This document shows, piece by piece, positions 51,517-59,476 of a DNA stretch of 64,000 nt. Within the stretch, counting starts at the first letter, position 1. Each line of letters starts with the position of its first letter. The notes beneath the pieces are model-generated. The model searched no databases and was not told where the DNA came from. It saw nothing but the letters and a program-made list of their open reading frames with translations. Source of the DNA: an uncultured Cohaesibacter sp. (GTDB lineage: Bacteria > Pseudomonadota > Alphaproteobacteria > Rhizobiales > Cohaesibacteraceae); contig NZ_OY759850.1 in the NCBI RefSeq assembly GCF_963662805.1, positions 28,613 through 92,612 on the forward strand, read 5' to 3'. The position numbers and the translations under genes were made by a program.

Positions 51517-52299
51517 TCAGAGCCCGAGCCGTTGCTTGAAGTCCCTGACCCGCGGGCGCGAGACTGTCAGCTCGCTGCGCTCCTGGTCGGACATGATCAG
51601 ACTGTATTTGCCATTGAACCAGGGGCTGAATTCCCGGATCGCATCGAGATTGACAAGGGTGGCGCGGTGCACCCGGAAGAAGGACGTTCCTTCCAGATGC
51701 TCCTCCAACCGGTCCATGCTGGCGATACCATAGACCGGGATCTCCTCATCATAGGTATGGGCGACAATCCGCTGGTCTTCGCAGCTGCAATAGACGATGT
51801 CGCCCGGATCCAGAAGGCGGATGCGACCATTCACCTCCACCGACACCTTGGTGTGCTTGCGGCTGCCTTGGGGGCGCGCGACCTGAGACAGAAGCGTCTC
51901 GATCTGCTCTCGCAAGGGGACATCCTGATCTGCAAGCAGCTTGGCAGCCCGCTCCAGAGTGGTCGCAAGCCGTGTCTCCTGCACCGGTTTGAGGATATAG
52001 TCCACGGCGCTTTCCTCGAAAGCCTTGACCGCATAACTGTCATAGGCGGTCACGAACACGAACAGCGGCGGCTCATCAACCAGCGGCGTGATCGCGCGGA
52101 TCACCTCGAAACCATCCTCACCGGGCAACTGGATGTCGAGAAAGACCAGATCCGGTTCGAAGTCGATGCAGGCCTTGATGGCCTGCGCTGCCGAGGCGGC
52201 TTCGCCGACGATTTCGATACTATCGTGGCTGCCCAGCAAATAGCGCAATTCATCCCTTGCTGGCGCTTCATCATCGACGATGACACATCTGATGGTCAT
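51517..52299 (-). CDS. LytTR-type response regulator (BtsR-like)
   Basis: A 260-residue response regulator. The receiver domain has VIVDDEAPARDEL at the N-terminus, the phospho-accepting Asp in VFLDIQLPGEDGFEV near residue 55, and the conserved Lys in DYILKPVQETRL near residue 105. The C-terminal LytTR DNA-binding domain spans about residues 150-258 (GDIVYCSCEDQ, FFRVHRATLVNLDAI, LTVSRPRVRDFKQRL). It is the first gene of the regulator-kinase pair, 57 bp upstream of the kinase, and presumably activates cstA. Confidence 0.92.
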   Translation of the reverse strand: MTIRCVIVDDEAPARDELRYLLGSHDSIEIVGEAASAAQAIKACIDFEPDLVFLDIQLPGEDGFEVIRAITPLVDEPPLFVFVTAYDSYAVKAFEESAVDYILKPVQETRLATTLERAAKLLADQDVPLREQIETLLSQVARPQGSRKHTKVSVEVNGRIRLLDPGDIVYCSCEDQRIVAHTYDEEIPVYGIASMDRLEEHLEGTSFFRVHRATLVNLDAIREFSPWFNGKYSLIMSDQERSELTVSRPRVRDFKQRLGL

Positions 52300-52512
52300 G
52301 AGGATCCTGAACGGTTGCGATGTCGGTTTCCGGAATTGCTTCTTTGGGAGAATCCCGTAGCAGAGAATATCAAGGTCGGCTTTAATCTAGATCACACGCA
52401 AACCGATCAAAACGGCCAGATCCCATGCTCTGATAGAATGTTCCCTTACGACCAAAACGCTCTTCCTGCCAAGAATTTTTACGAATTTTGACATAAGTAA
52501 TAAGCCTTATTT

Positions 52513-52527
52513 TGCGAATAGTTCTCA
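52513..52527 (+). promoter_or_regulatory. Fur-like operator candidate upstream of the imelysin operon
   Basis: TGCGAATAGTTCTCA is an imperfect 7-1-7 dyad resembling Fur-family boxes (TGATAAT-N-ATTATCA type, or the alphaproteobacterial TGCAAATNATTTGCA type, 10-11 of 14 matches). It lies about 195 bp upstream of an operon of iron-linked families. The surrounding 419-bp gap 52300-52718 is AT-rich and holds the divergent promoter of the LytTR regulator; nothing else is seen in it. Confidence 0.35.
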
Positions 52528-52721
52528 ACAGGACATATCTGAGTTTCATTTTCAACTTTACAAATATGAATTCTCCAGTCAGGTTTTAGCGAGCGGCTCG
52601 GCTCAGCTGCAGTCGGGTATTTTGTCCCGGCAAAACAATTGATTTTCGACTGAACAACCTGCCCGAACGAACGGCTCGAGGGCATGGCATCAAACGATCA
52701 AAAAAGGGGAAGGGCGACGTG

Positions 52722-53993
52722 ATGAACGGACGCTATATTGCTGCATTTTCATTGACAATGCTGTTGGGTGGCACCGGCCTGGCTCAGGCTGAGACAGGCA
52801 AAGCCGCCGTACTGGATACCTACGCAAATATTGCCCAAGCAAAATATGAAGACAGCCTGGCGAGTGCCAAAACCCTGCAAGAGCGCGTCAATGCGCTGAT
52901 CGAAGCACCGTCGGCCCAGACGCTGCAGGCCGCGAAAGAGGCATGGCTGATGTCTCGCGTGCCGTATCAGCAGACCGAGGTCTATCGCTTCGGCAACGCC
53001 ATCGTTGATGACTGGGAAGGCAAGGTCAACGCATGGCCACTCGATGAAGGCCTCATCGATTATGTCGACAGTGGCTACGGCGGCCCGACTGACGAGAACG
53101 AATATGCGGCGCTCAACGTGATTGCCAATCCGACCTTCACCCTTTCGGGCAAGGAGATCGATGCCAAAGACATCACGCCGACCTTGCTGGAAGAAACCCT
53201 GCATGAAGCCGATGGCATCGAAGCCAACGTGGCAACCGGTTACCACGCCATCGAATTCCTGCTCTGGGGTCAGGACCTCTATGGTCACGAGCATGGCGCC
53301 GGTGAACGTTCTTGGACCGATTATGCCAAGGGTGATGATTGCACCGGTGGCAACTGCGATCGTCGCGGAGCCTATCTCAAGGCTGCGACCGATCTGCTGG
53401 TGTCCGATCTCGAATGGATGACCGCCCAGTGGGGCGCCGAGGGTGATGCACGCAAGGCCCTGCTCGAAGACGAGAAGGCTGGTATCATCACCATCGTGAC
53501 CGGTATGGGGTCTCTGTCCTATGGTGAGCAGGCAGGTGAGCGCATGCGCCTTGGCCTGATGCTCAACGATCCCGAAGAAGAGCATGATTGCTTCTCGGAC
53601 AACACCCACAACAGCCATTATTACGATGGCCTCGGCATCCAGAGCGCCTATCTCGGAGAATATGTCCGCACCAACGGTGCCATGGTTTCCGGTCCGTCCC
53701 TCTCCGACCTTGTCGCCGAGACGGACGAAACCCTTGACGCCGAAATGAAGACCAAGCTCGCCACCACCATGATGAAGCTTGGCCGCATCAAGAGCACCGC
53801 CGAGGCTGGTTTCAGCTACGACCAGATGCTCGAGCGCGGCAATGAAGGCGGCGAAGCGCTGATCATGGGCGGTGTCAATGCTCTCATCGATCAGACCAAG
53901 AGCATCGAGCGCGTCGTTGCTGCTCTTGATCTGGACGGCATCGAGTTCGAAGGCTCCGACAGTCTCGACAATCCGGACGCCGTGTTCGAATAA
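52722..53993 (+). CDS. imelysin-family periplasmic protein
   Basis: A 423-residue secreted protein with a signal peptide (MNGRYIAAFSLTMLLGGTGLAQA). The imelysin (IrpA/EfeO-M75) domain follows. It contains the GxHxxE motif in ATGYHAIEFLLWGQDLYG near residue 175 and NAWPLDEGLIDYVDSGYGG near residue 105. A probable second core element is SYGEQAGERMRLGLMLNDPEEEHDCFSDNTHNS near residue 265. Members are iron-regulated and associated with iron uptake, though a peptidase role has also been claimed. ATG 52722 follows a strong AAGGGGAAGGG. It heads a cluster with a di-heme protein, a second imelysin and DUF1513. Confidence 0.9.
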   Translation: MNGRYIAAFSLTMLLGGTGLAQAETGKAAVLDTYANIAQAKYEDSLASAKTLQERVNALIEAPSAQTLQAAKEAWLMSRVPYQQTEVYRFGNAIVDDWEGKVNAWPLDEGLIDYVDSGYGGPTDENEYAALNVIANPTFTLSGKEIDAKDITPTLLEETLHEADGIEANVATGYHAIEFLLWGQDLYGHEHGAGERSWTDYAKGDDCTGGNCDRRGAYLKAATDLLVSDLEWMTAQWGAEGDARKALLEDEKAGIITIVTGMGSLSYGEQAGERMRLGLMLNDPEEEHDCFSDNTHNSHYYDGLGIQSAYLGEYVRTNGAMVSGPSLSDLVAETDETLDAEMKTKLATTMMKLGRIKSTAEAGFSYDQMLERGNEGGEALIMGGVNALIDQTKSIERVVAALDLDGIEFEGSDSLDNPDAVFE

Positions 53994-53998
53994 GAACA

Positions 53999-54035
53999 AG
54001 GGGGTGCGGCCATGATTTGATTGCCGCCCCTTTTA
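53999..54035 (+). terminator. hairpin after the first imelysin gene
   Basis: AAGGGGGTGCGGC and GCCGCCCCTTTT form a strong stem with a terminal T run, immediately after the stop codon. The genes downstream run in the same direction, so it may be a partial terminator that raises expression of the first gene over the rest. Confidence 0.7.
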
Positions 54036-54159
54036 ATCATCGGCCTTCCTGCCTTTATCGGCAGGGAGGCACTATTTGTTTTCTCTACCCCCGCCTCTTT
54101 TCCGGACTGACCAAACTGCCCGCCCGCCAAGAGGCCCATCATGTGAGCTGACCATTCTC

Positions 54160-55677
54160 ATGACACGTCTGATTGCCTTGCCCCTGTTGTGCCTTTTTGC
54201 CTCGCACGCTGCCGCAGATCCCGTCCTCAAGGATGCCCACCTCGACGTCGTGCCACGCACCGAGAAGGAAGCGGCCCGCATCGCCAGAGTGACCGAGCTG
54301 GCAACCGAATTCGACAAGCCGCAGAAATTCGAGACCATGTCTGGTGGCGCGGCCACCGTGCGCGCCCGCGACAACAAGGATGCTTTCTCCCAGCCGTCCG
54401 CCAACGTTGGCTACGATGGCGAGTTGAGTTTCAAGGTCGGCAACGGCCTGTTCAAGAAGCTCTGGGTGAGCTCGCCTTCCTCCACCAAGGCGTCCGATGG
54501 CCTCGGGCCGCTCTACAATGCTCGCTCCTGCCAGCGCTGCCACATCAAGGACGGTCGCGGCCATCCACCCGAAGCGGGTGAGGATAGCGCGGTCTCGATG
54601 TTCTTGAGAATCTCCTTTCCCGGTGAGCATCACCCCCTTGAGGACAAGATCCCCGGCTATCACGCAACCTTCCCCGATCCCACCTATGGCGAGCAGCTGC
54701 AGGATTTCGCCATCCCCGGTCACCCCGCGGAATATCGCCTCCAGATCGACTATGAGGAAATCCCGGTCGAGCTCAACGGCGGAGAGACGGTATCCCTGCG
54801 CAAGCCAACCTACACGGCAGCTGACCTTGGCTATGGTCCGCTTCATCCCAAGGCCATGCTGAGCCCGAGGGTTGCGCCACAAATGATCGGGCTTGGCCTC
54901 TTGGAAGCGATCCCAGTCGAGGACATTCTCGCCAACGCCGACCCGGATGACGCGGACGGAGACGGCATTTCCGGCCGTCCCAACATTGTCTGGTCCACCG
55001 AATTCAATCAGCCCATGCTCGGCCGCTTCGGCCTCAAGGCTGGCGCGCCGACAGTCAAGCATCAGTCTGCAGGGGCCTTTGCGGGCGATATCGGCATTTC
55101 CAACTCACTCAATCCCGGCCCGTGGGGTGAATGCACCGAAGCCCAGACCGACTGCCGCCTCTCTCCCCATGGTGACAAGGACGAGCGCACCTTCGAGATT
55201 GATGATGAGGCGCTCGATCTGGTGGCCTTCTACAGCCGCAATCTGGCGGTCCCCGCCCGGCGTGATGTGGATGCTCCTGAGGTGCTCAAAGGCAAGGAGC
55301 TGTTCTACACGATCGGCTGCGTCTCCTGCCACAAACCAACTTATGTCACCCATCGTCTCAAGGATCGGCCAGCCCAGAGCTTCCAGCTTATCTGGCCTTA
55401 CACCGACCTGTTGCTCCATGACATGGGTGAGGGCCTTGCCGATCATCGCCCCGAAGCGCGGGCAAGCGGCACCGAATGGCGCACGCCGCCTCTTTGGGGC
55501 ATCGGCATGACCAAGCAGGTCTCCGATCATACCTATTTTCTCCATGACGGGCGCGCCCGCTCGCTTCTCGAAGCCGTGTTGTGGCATGGCGGGGAAGCCG
55601 AGACGCATAAGCAGACGGTGGTCGAGCTCGACCCCGAGGACCGCGCCGCCCTCATTCGCTTTCTGGAAAGTCTCTAG
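54160..55677 (+). CDS. di-heme DUF1111-family oxidoreductase
   Basis: A 505-residue secreted protein with a signal peptide (MTRLIALPLLCLFASHAAA). Two c-type heme sites are visible: NARSCQRCHIKDG near residue 125 and TIGCVSCHKPTY near residue 385. Between them lie DPDDADGDGISGRPN (a Ca-binding-like Asp-rich loop) and SLRKPTYTAADLGYGP. This is the family annotated as putative thiol oxidoreductase or di-heme peroxidase that occurs beside imelysin genes. I place the start at ATG 54160, which gives the signal peptide; a longer frame to 54076 does not. It is translated just before the second imelysin gene, with three bases between them. Confidence 0.88.
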   Translation: MTRLIALPLLCLFASHAAADPVLKDAHLDVVPRTEKEAARIARVTELATEFDKPQKFETMSGGAATVRARDNKDAFSQPSANVGYDGELSFKVGNGLFKKLWVSSPSSTKASDGLGPLYNARSCQRCHIKDGRGHPPEAGEDSAVSMFLRISFPGEHHPLEDKIPGYHATFPDPTYGEQLQDFAIPGHPAEYRLQIDYEEIPVELNGGETVSLRKPTYTAADLGYGPLHPKAMLSPRVAPQMIGLGLLEAIPVEDILANADPDDADGDGISGRPNIVWSTEFNQPMLGRFGLKAGAPTVKHQSAGAFAGDIGISNSLNPGPWGECTEAQTDCRLSPHGDKDERTFEIDDEALDLVAFYSRNLAVPARRDVDAPEVLKGKELFYTIGCVSCHKPTYVTHRLKDRPAQSFQLIWPYTDLLLHDMGEGLADHRPEARASGTEWRTPPLWGIGMTKQVSDHTYFLHDGRARSLLEAVLWHGGEAETHKQTVVELDPEDRAALIRFLESL

Positions 55678-55679
55678 TC

Positions 55680-56690
55680 ATGAAACACCGTATTCTTTCC
55701 CTGGTCCTGATTTTGGGGACGCTTTGGAGCCTTGGTCCGGTGAGCGCTCAGGAGCTCAAGCCTGACCTTAAAAAGATCGTCGATGAGCACATTCTGCCCG
55801 GCTATCAGGCCCTCGTTGATCGCTCTCAAGCGCTCGAAGAGACAGCAAGCCGCGCGTGCGGCAAGGATCTCGACGCCCTCAAGGCCGCCTATAACGACGC
55901 CTTTGATGCATGGATCTCAGTCAGCCACATGCGCTTTGGTCCGGCAGAGCAGAATGACCGTGCCTATGCGCTGGCCTATTGGCCGGATAGCAAGGGTTTC
56001 ACGCCAAAGACGCTCGCAAGCCTCTTGAAAGGCAATGACCCGGTCATTCACGATCTTGATGAGTTTCAAGCCGTCTCGATTGCAGGGCGCGGTTTCTATG
56101 CGCTCGAGTTCCTGCTCTACGACAAGGCCTTTGTCGCCAAGCCCGCTGCGCATTATTGTGATCTGGTGACAATCATCACCGAAGACATCGCGGCCAACGC
56201 AAGGGACATTCTGGCGGACTGGCAGAACGGCTATGCCGACATTCTGATCTCTGCCGACAATGATACCTATCGCAGCGAGGCCGAGGTTGCACGTCAGCTC
56301 TACACCACGCTAACATCCGGGCTGCAATTCACCTCGCAAACCCGGATAGGCCGCCCGATGGGGTCCTTCAAGCGCCCCAGACCGCGCCGTGCCGAGGTCT
56401 GGCGGTCCGGGCGTTCTGTGCGCCATGTTGTTTTGTCGCTCGAAGCCAACAGACAGCTTGCCGCCCTTCTGTCCGACGGTCACACGGCCATCGACGACCG
56501 GTTCGCGCGCGCCATCCTGCTCGCTGAAGAGTTCGACGACCCGATATTTGCGGGGGTTGGCGACATGCAGGGCCGCATTCGGGTCGAGGCACTCCAGACC
56601 GCCATTGATCAGATCACCATCCAACTCGCCGAGGACTTGGCCCCCAAGCTGGGCATCGCGGCCGGGTTCAACTCACTTGACGGAGATTGA
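55680..56690 (+). CDS. second imelysin-family protein, histidine of the GxHxxE motif replaced
   Basis: A 336-residue secreted protein with a signal peptide (MKHRILSLVLILGTLWSLGPVSA). The imelysin domain is recognisable from AAYNDAFDAWISVSHMRFGP near residue 65 and from RGFYALEFLLYDKAF near residue 140. There the family GxHxxE becomes G-F-Y-A-L-E, so the metal-binding His is a Tyr. C-terminal helices include QLAALLSDGHTAIDDRF. It sits between the di-heme gene and DUF1513, the usual arrangement. It is shorter than the first imelysin and probably does a distinct, non-metal-binding job in the same pathway. Confidence 0.85.
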   Translation: MKHRILSLVLILGTLWSLGPVSAQELKPDLKKIVDEHILPGYQALVDRSQALEETASRACGKDLDALKAAYNDAFDAWISVSHMRFGPAEQNDRAYALAYWPDSKGFTPKTLASLLKGNDPVIHDLDEFQAVSIAGRGFYALEFLLYDKAFVAKPAAHYCDLVTIITEDIAANARDILADWQNGYADILISADNDTYRSEAEVARQLYTTLTSGLQFTSQTRIGRPMGSFKRPRPRRAEVWRSGRSVRHVVLSLEANRQLAALLSDGHTAIDDRFARAILLAEEFDDPIFAGVGDMQGRIRVEALQTAIDQITIQLAEDLAPKLGIAAGFNSLDGD

Positions 56691-56691
56691 T

Positions 56692-57771
56692 ATGACAGAT
56701 CGCCGCTCCTTCCTTGCGGGCATGTTCGCCATGAGCCTGTGCCCCAGCGTGAGCTGGGCAGACGCAGGCAGTCCGGCCTTCCTTTCCGCAGCGCGCAAGC
56801 CCGACGGTTCCTACGCACTCTCCGGCTTGTCCTCGCAGGGGCAGGTCCGTTTTGAAATTCCTTTGCCGGGGCGTGGTCATGCGGCGGCAGCCCACCCCCA
56901 TCGTCCCGAGGCTGTTGCCTTTGCCCGTCGTCCCGGCAATTTTGCTCTCGTCATTGATTGTGTCGGGGGCAAGACCCGGCAGGTGGTGGAAGCCCCTGCC
57001 GGTCGTCATTTCTATGGCCATGGTGCTTTTTCCGATGATGGAAGCCTGCTTTTCACGGCAGAAAACGACTTTGACACCATCAATGGCGTCATCGGCATCT
57101 GGAAAGTCGGCGAACGCTACGAGCGGGTGGGCGAGTTCCTGTCCGGCGGCCTCGGCCCCCATGACGTCAAGCTGATGCCGGATCTCAAGCATCTGGTGAT
57201 TGCCAATGGCGGTATCGAAACTCATCCGGACAGTGGCCGCGCCAAGCTCAACATTCCCACCATGGAACCGAACCTCACCTATGTGAGCCTTGACGGCACT
57301 ATCGTTGATCAAATGTCGCTGCCTCATGCCATGCACAAGAACTCGATCCGCCATCTCAGCGTAGGCGAGGACGGGGTGGTTGCTTTTGCCATGCAGTGGC
57401 AGGGAGACATCAACGAGAGCCCCGAGCTTCTTGGTCTTCACAGCATGGGGGGTGGCGATGCCCGCCTGATGCAAACGGGGCTGGCGGAGCATGACAGGCT
57501 TCAGGGCTATCTCGGCAGCGTGGCCTATTCCGCCAAAAAGCAGCTGATAGCCGTCACGTCACCGCGCGGCAGCGTGCTCTATATCTATGATACCAAGAGC
57601 GGCAAGCACGTCAGCACGATCAAGGAAGCCGACGTTTGTGGCGTCGCCATGTATAATGATGAGATCTATCTGACAAGCGGAACGGGCATCGTCAGTAAGT
57701 CGGACGTCAGTCGCGAGACATGGCGGCAGTCCCACCACTGCAACTGGGACAACCATCTCATCAAGATCTGA
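56692..57771 (+). CDS. DUF1513 beta-propeller-like periplasmic protein
   Basis: A 359-residue protein with a twin-arginine signal (MTDRRSFLAGMFAMSLCPSVSWA). The body has repeated motifs such as GRGHAAAAHPHRPEAVAFARRPG near residue 55, GHGAFSDDGSLLFTAENDF and GLGPHDVKLMPDLKHLVIANGGIETHPDSGR, which suggest a WD40-like propeller. It matches DUF1513, the constant last gene of imelysin/DUF1111 clusters. ATG 56692 follows the previous stop by one base; a longer frame beginning at 56389 is only overlap with the imelysin gene. The molecular function is unknown. Confidence 0.88.
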   Translation: MTDRRSFLAGMFAMSLCPSVSWADAGSPAFLSAARKPDGSYALSGLSSQGQVRFEIPLPGRGHAAAAHPHRPEAVAFARRPGNFALVIDCVGGKTRQVVEAPAGRHFYGHGAFSDDGSLLFTAENDFDTINGVIGIWKVGERYERVGEFLSGGLGPHDVKLMPDLKHLVIANGGIETHPDSGRAKLNIPTMEPNLTYVSLDGTIVDQMSLPHAMHKNSIRHLSVGEDGVVAFAMQWQGDINESPELLGLHSMGGGDARLMQTGLAEHDRLQGYLGSVAYSAKKQLIAVTSPRGSVLYIYDTKSGKHVSTIKEADVCGVAMYNDEIYLTSGTGIVSKSDVSRETWRQSHHCNWDNHLIKI

Positions 57772-57807
57772 GTTTTCCGAACCTTGGGGACAAACAAGGG
57801 CAAAAGA

Positions 57808-57834
57808 GAAAGCCGGGGCATTGCTCCGGCTTTC
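57808..57834. terminator. bidirectional terminator between DUF1513 and dmeF
   Basis: GAAAGCCGG and CCGGCTTTC form a perfect nine-pair stem around GGCATTGCT, with A and T residues on either side. It can end both the imelysin operon (plus) and the convergent cation exporter (minus). Confidence 0.8.
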
Positions 57835-57861
57835 GTTATTTCAGACCGTCTGATCAGGCTT

Positions 57862-58968
57862 TTATGCCTTTTCGAGCGAGGGGATGGGAATGCAGGCTTC
57901 GCCCTCGCAGACATTCACCTCGACGGTGAGATGGGCAAGGCCCGGAACAGACTTGAGCAAGGCCTTGTAGTGATCGGCACTGCGCGGATAGTGGGTAACG
58001 ATCGACAGGATTGCTGCGGACTTGCCATTGCCCACATGCCAGATGTGCTGATCGACAACCCTGTTGTCGGCATCGGCCTCAATGCGGGCGATGATCGCCT
58101 TTTCCATGACACCGTCATCCACCCGATCCAGCAGGATGCCGCCGGTTTCGATCAGGAGGCCATAAGCCCACTTGCTGATCACCACCGCACCAACGATGCC
58201 CATCAGCGCATCCATGAAGGTCCAGCCCAGATATTTGCCGAACAGCAACGCAGCAATGGCGAGGACCGATGTCAAGGCGTCGGCAACGACGTGCATGTAG
58301 GCGGCCTTGAGATTGTGATCGGTCGCCTGATGGTCGTGGTGATGCTCATGGTGCTCATCGTGATGATGGTCATGGTGAGCATGTGCCTCAACGTGTCCGT
58401 GGGCATGCTCGTGCCCATGCTCGTGACCGTGTGAATGCCCGTGCCCATGGGATTGTCCATGCCCATGGGAGTGCCCGTGCGAGTGGCCATGGTGGTGGTG
58501 TCCGTCATCATGCAAGAGGAAGACACTCGCCACATTGACCATGAGCCCCACAATGGCGACCAGCATCGCTTCGTCAAAGGCGATGGACAGAGGATTGATC
58601 AGGCGCTGAACGGACTCCCAGACCATGAACAGAGCCACCAGCCCCAGCACGATGGCGCTCGTGTAGCCACCAAGGATTTCCACCTTGCCGACCCCGAAGG
58701 TGAAGCTGCGATCCCGCGCGTGCTTGCGGGCATAGCGATAGGCAAAGACCGACAGACCGAGCGCCCCGGCATGGGTCGCCATATGCCAGCCATCCGCCAG
58801 AAGGGCCATCGAGTTGAACCAGATGCCGGCGGAGATTTCCAGCACCATCATGACGAAGGTAAGAAGGACCACCGCCATGGTCCGCCGTTCATTGGACTGG
58901 CTGGCTTCGGTATCCAGAAAAGCGTGATCGTGTCGCCACGTGTCGAGCTGGTGAATGTGCATGGCCAT
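57862..58968 (-). CDS. dmeF: CDF-family Ni/Co-type cation exporter with His-rich loop (DmeF-like)
   Basis: A 368-residue inner-membrane cation diffusion facilitator. DmeF hallmarks are HDHAFLDTEASQSNERRTM near the N-terminus and SMALLADGWHMATHAGALGLS near residue 55, with the metal-site Asp and His. VHNVADALT-like pairing appears in AYMHVVADALTSVLAIAALL near residue 230. The loop between helices 4 and 5 (about residues 155-222) is almost all His, Gly, Asp, Ser and Glu. The C-terminus is a short cytoplasmic metal-binding domain. Known DmeF proteins export Co2+ and Ni2+. The neighbouring operon encodes a probable nickel enzyme. No DmeR regulator is visible. Confidence 0.87.
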   Translation of the reverse strand: MAMHIHQLDTWRHDHAFLDTEASQSNERRTMAVVLLTFVMMVLEISAGIWFNSMALLADGWHMATHAGALGLSVFAYRYARKHARDRSFTFGVGKVEILGGYTSAIVLGLVALFMVWESVQRLINPLSIAFDEAMLVAIVGLMVNVASVFLLHDDGHHHHGHSHGHSHGHGQSHGHGHSHGHEHGHEHAHGHVEAHAHHDHHHDEHHEHHHDHQATDHNLKAAYMHVVADALTSVLAIAALLFGKYLGWTFMDALMGIVGAVVISKWAYGLLIETGGILLDRVDDGVMEKAIIARIEADADNRVVDQHIWHVGNGKSAAILSIVTHYPRSADHYKALLKSVPGLAHLTVEVNVCEGEACIPIPSLEKA

Positions 58969-59132
58969 ATTCCCGCTTAGGCTTGCAAAAAGGAAATCTG
59001 CTTGAGATTATTGTATTTTATACTCAGGAATTATCGGTCTGTGCAAGGCGACAATTTGAGCCGTCTGCTTGATTGAGCTTAAAGGGGAGCCTTTGACTAA
59101 ATTTTGTTCATTTGCATCGGATTCTGTCAGTA

Positions 59133-59150
59133 TTCGTGCGGATGCACGAA
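59133..59150. promoter_or_regulatory. perfect inverted repeat at enhancer distance from a sigma-54 promoter
   Basis: TTCGTGC-GGAT-GCACGAA is a perfect dyad with 7-bp arms. Its centre lies about 113 bp upstream of the transcription start predicted from the sigma-54 promoter, the usual distance for an enhancer-binding protein. It does not match the NtrC consensus closely, so the binder is unknown. Confidence 0.4.
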
Positions 59151-59228
59151 GCGGCATCACGGCGCGCGGACTACTATTTCAGGCTTAGTCTTCTGAAGAT
59201 ACACGACAAAATGGAATGTCTTGCACTC

Positions 59229-59244
59229 TGGCACCGGACTTGCA
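59229..59244 (+). promoter_or_regulatory. sigma-54 (RpoN) promoter of the guanidine operon
   Basis: TGGCAC-CGGAC-TTGCA fits the -24/-12 consensus exactly, with GG at 59230-59231 and GC at 59242-59243, the required ten bases between them. The predicted start is about 59255, directly in front of the riboswitch. It implies control by a nitrogen-type activator. Confidence 0.8.
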
Positions 59245-59255
59245 ACACTGATTTT

Positions 59256-59381
59256 GTGCAGAGCGTCTAGGGATCCGATCAATTTCGATGCAGGACCAAG
59301 AGATGCAAGCCGGAGACTTGGGACCGACCCACATATAACTCCGGTGACACGGCGGGACAAAAACCCGGGAGATTACTGCAC
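59256..59381 (+). ncRNA. guanidine-I (ykkC) riboswitch
   Basis: All conserved blocks are present in order: CTAGGGATCCG (59267-59277), GGACCAAGAGAT (59293-59304), ACACGGCGGGACAAAAACCC and GGGAGAT ending near 59373. A closing P1 stem GTGCAG (59256-59261) pairs with CTGCAC (59376-59381). A second long hairpin follows at 59383-59437: AGGTTTCGCGCGCG, then CGCGCGTGCG and AACCT, ending in a TGATTTT tail. It is probably the terminator of the expression platform. Guanidine binding would favour read-through into the transporter and hydrolase genes about 40 bp downstream. I identified it by its conserved core, not by a covariance search. Confidence 0.9.
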
Positions 59382-59476
59382 GAGGTTTCGCGCGCGCGAG
59401 CCTGCTCCCGGACGCGCGTGCGTATGAACCTGATTTTCAAGGCCTCGAGAGACGCCAAGACAGGAGAGACGTACGA

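Noticed and set aside
56389..56691. Extra 101 codons in front of the DUF1513 gene
   Set aside because: They overlap the second imelysin gene and would hide a good twin-arginine signal peptide that starts at 56692.
58322..58510. Repetitive CATG/GTG-rich DNA that looks like a tandem repeat or CRISPR-like array
   Set aside because: It encodes the His-rich metal loop of the DmeF-type exporter; units vary in length and are in frame.
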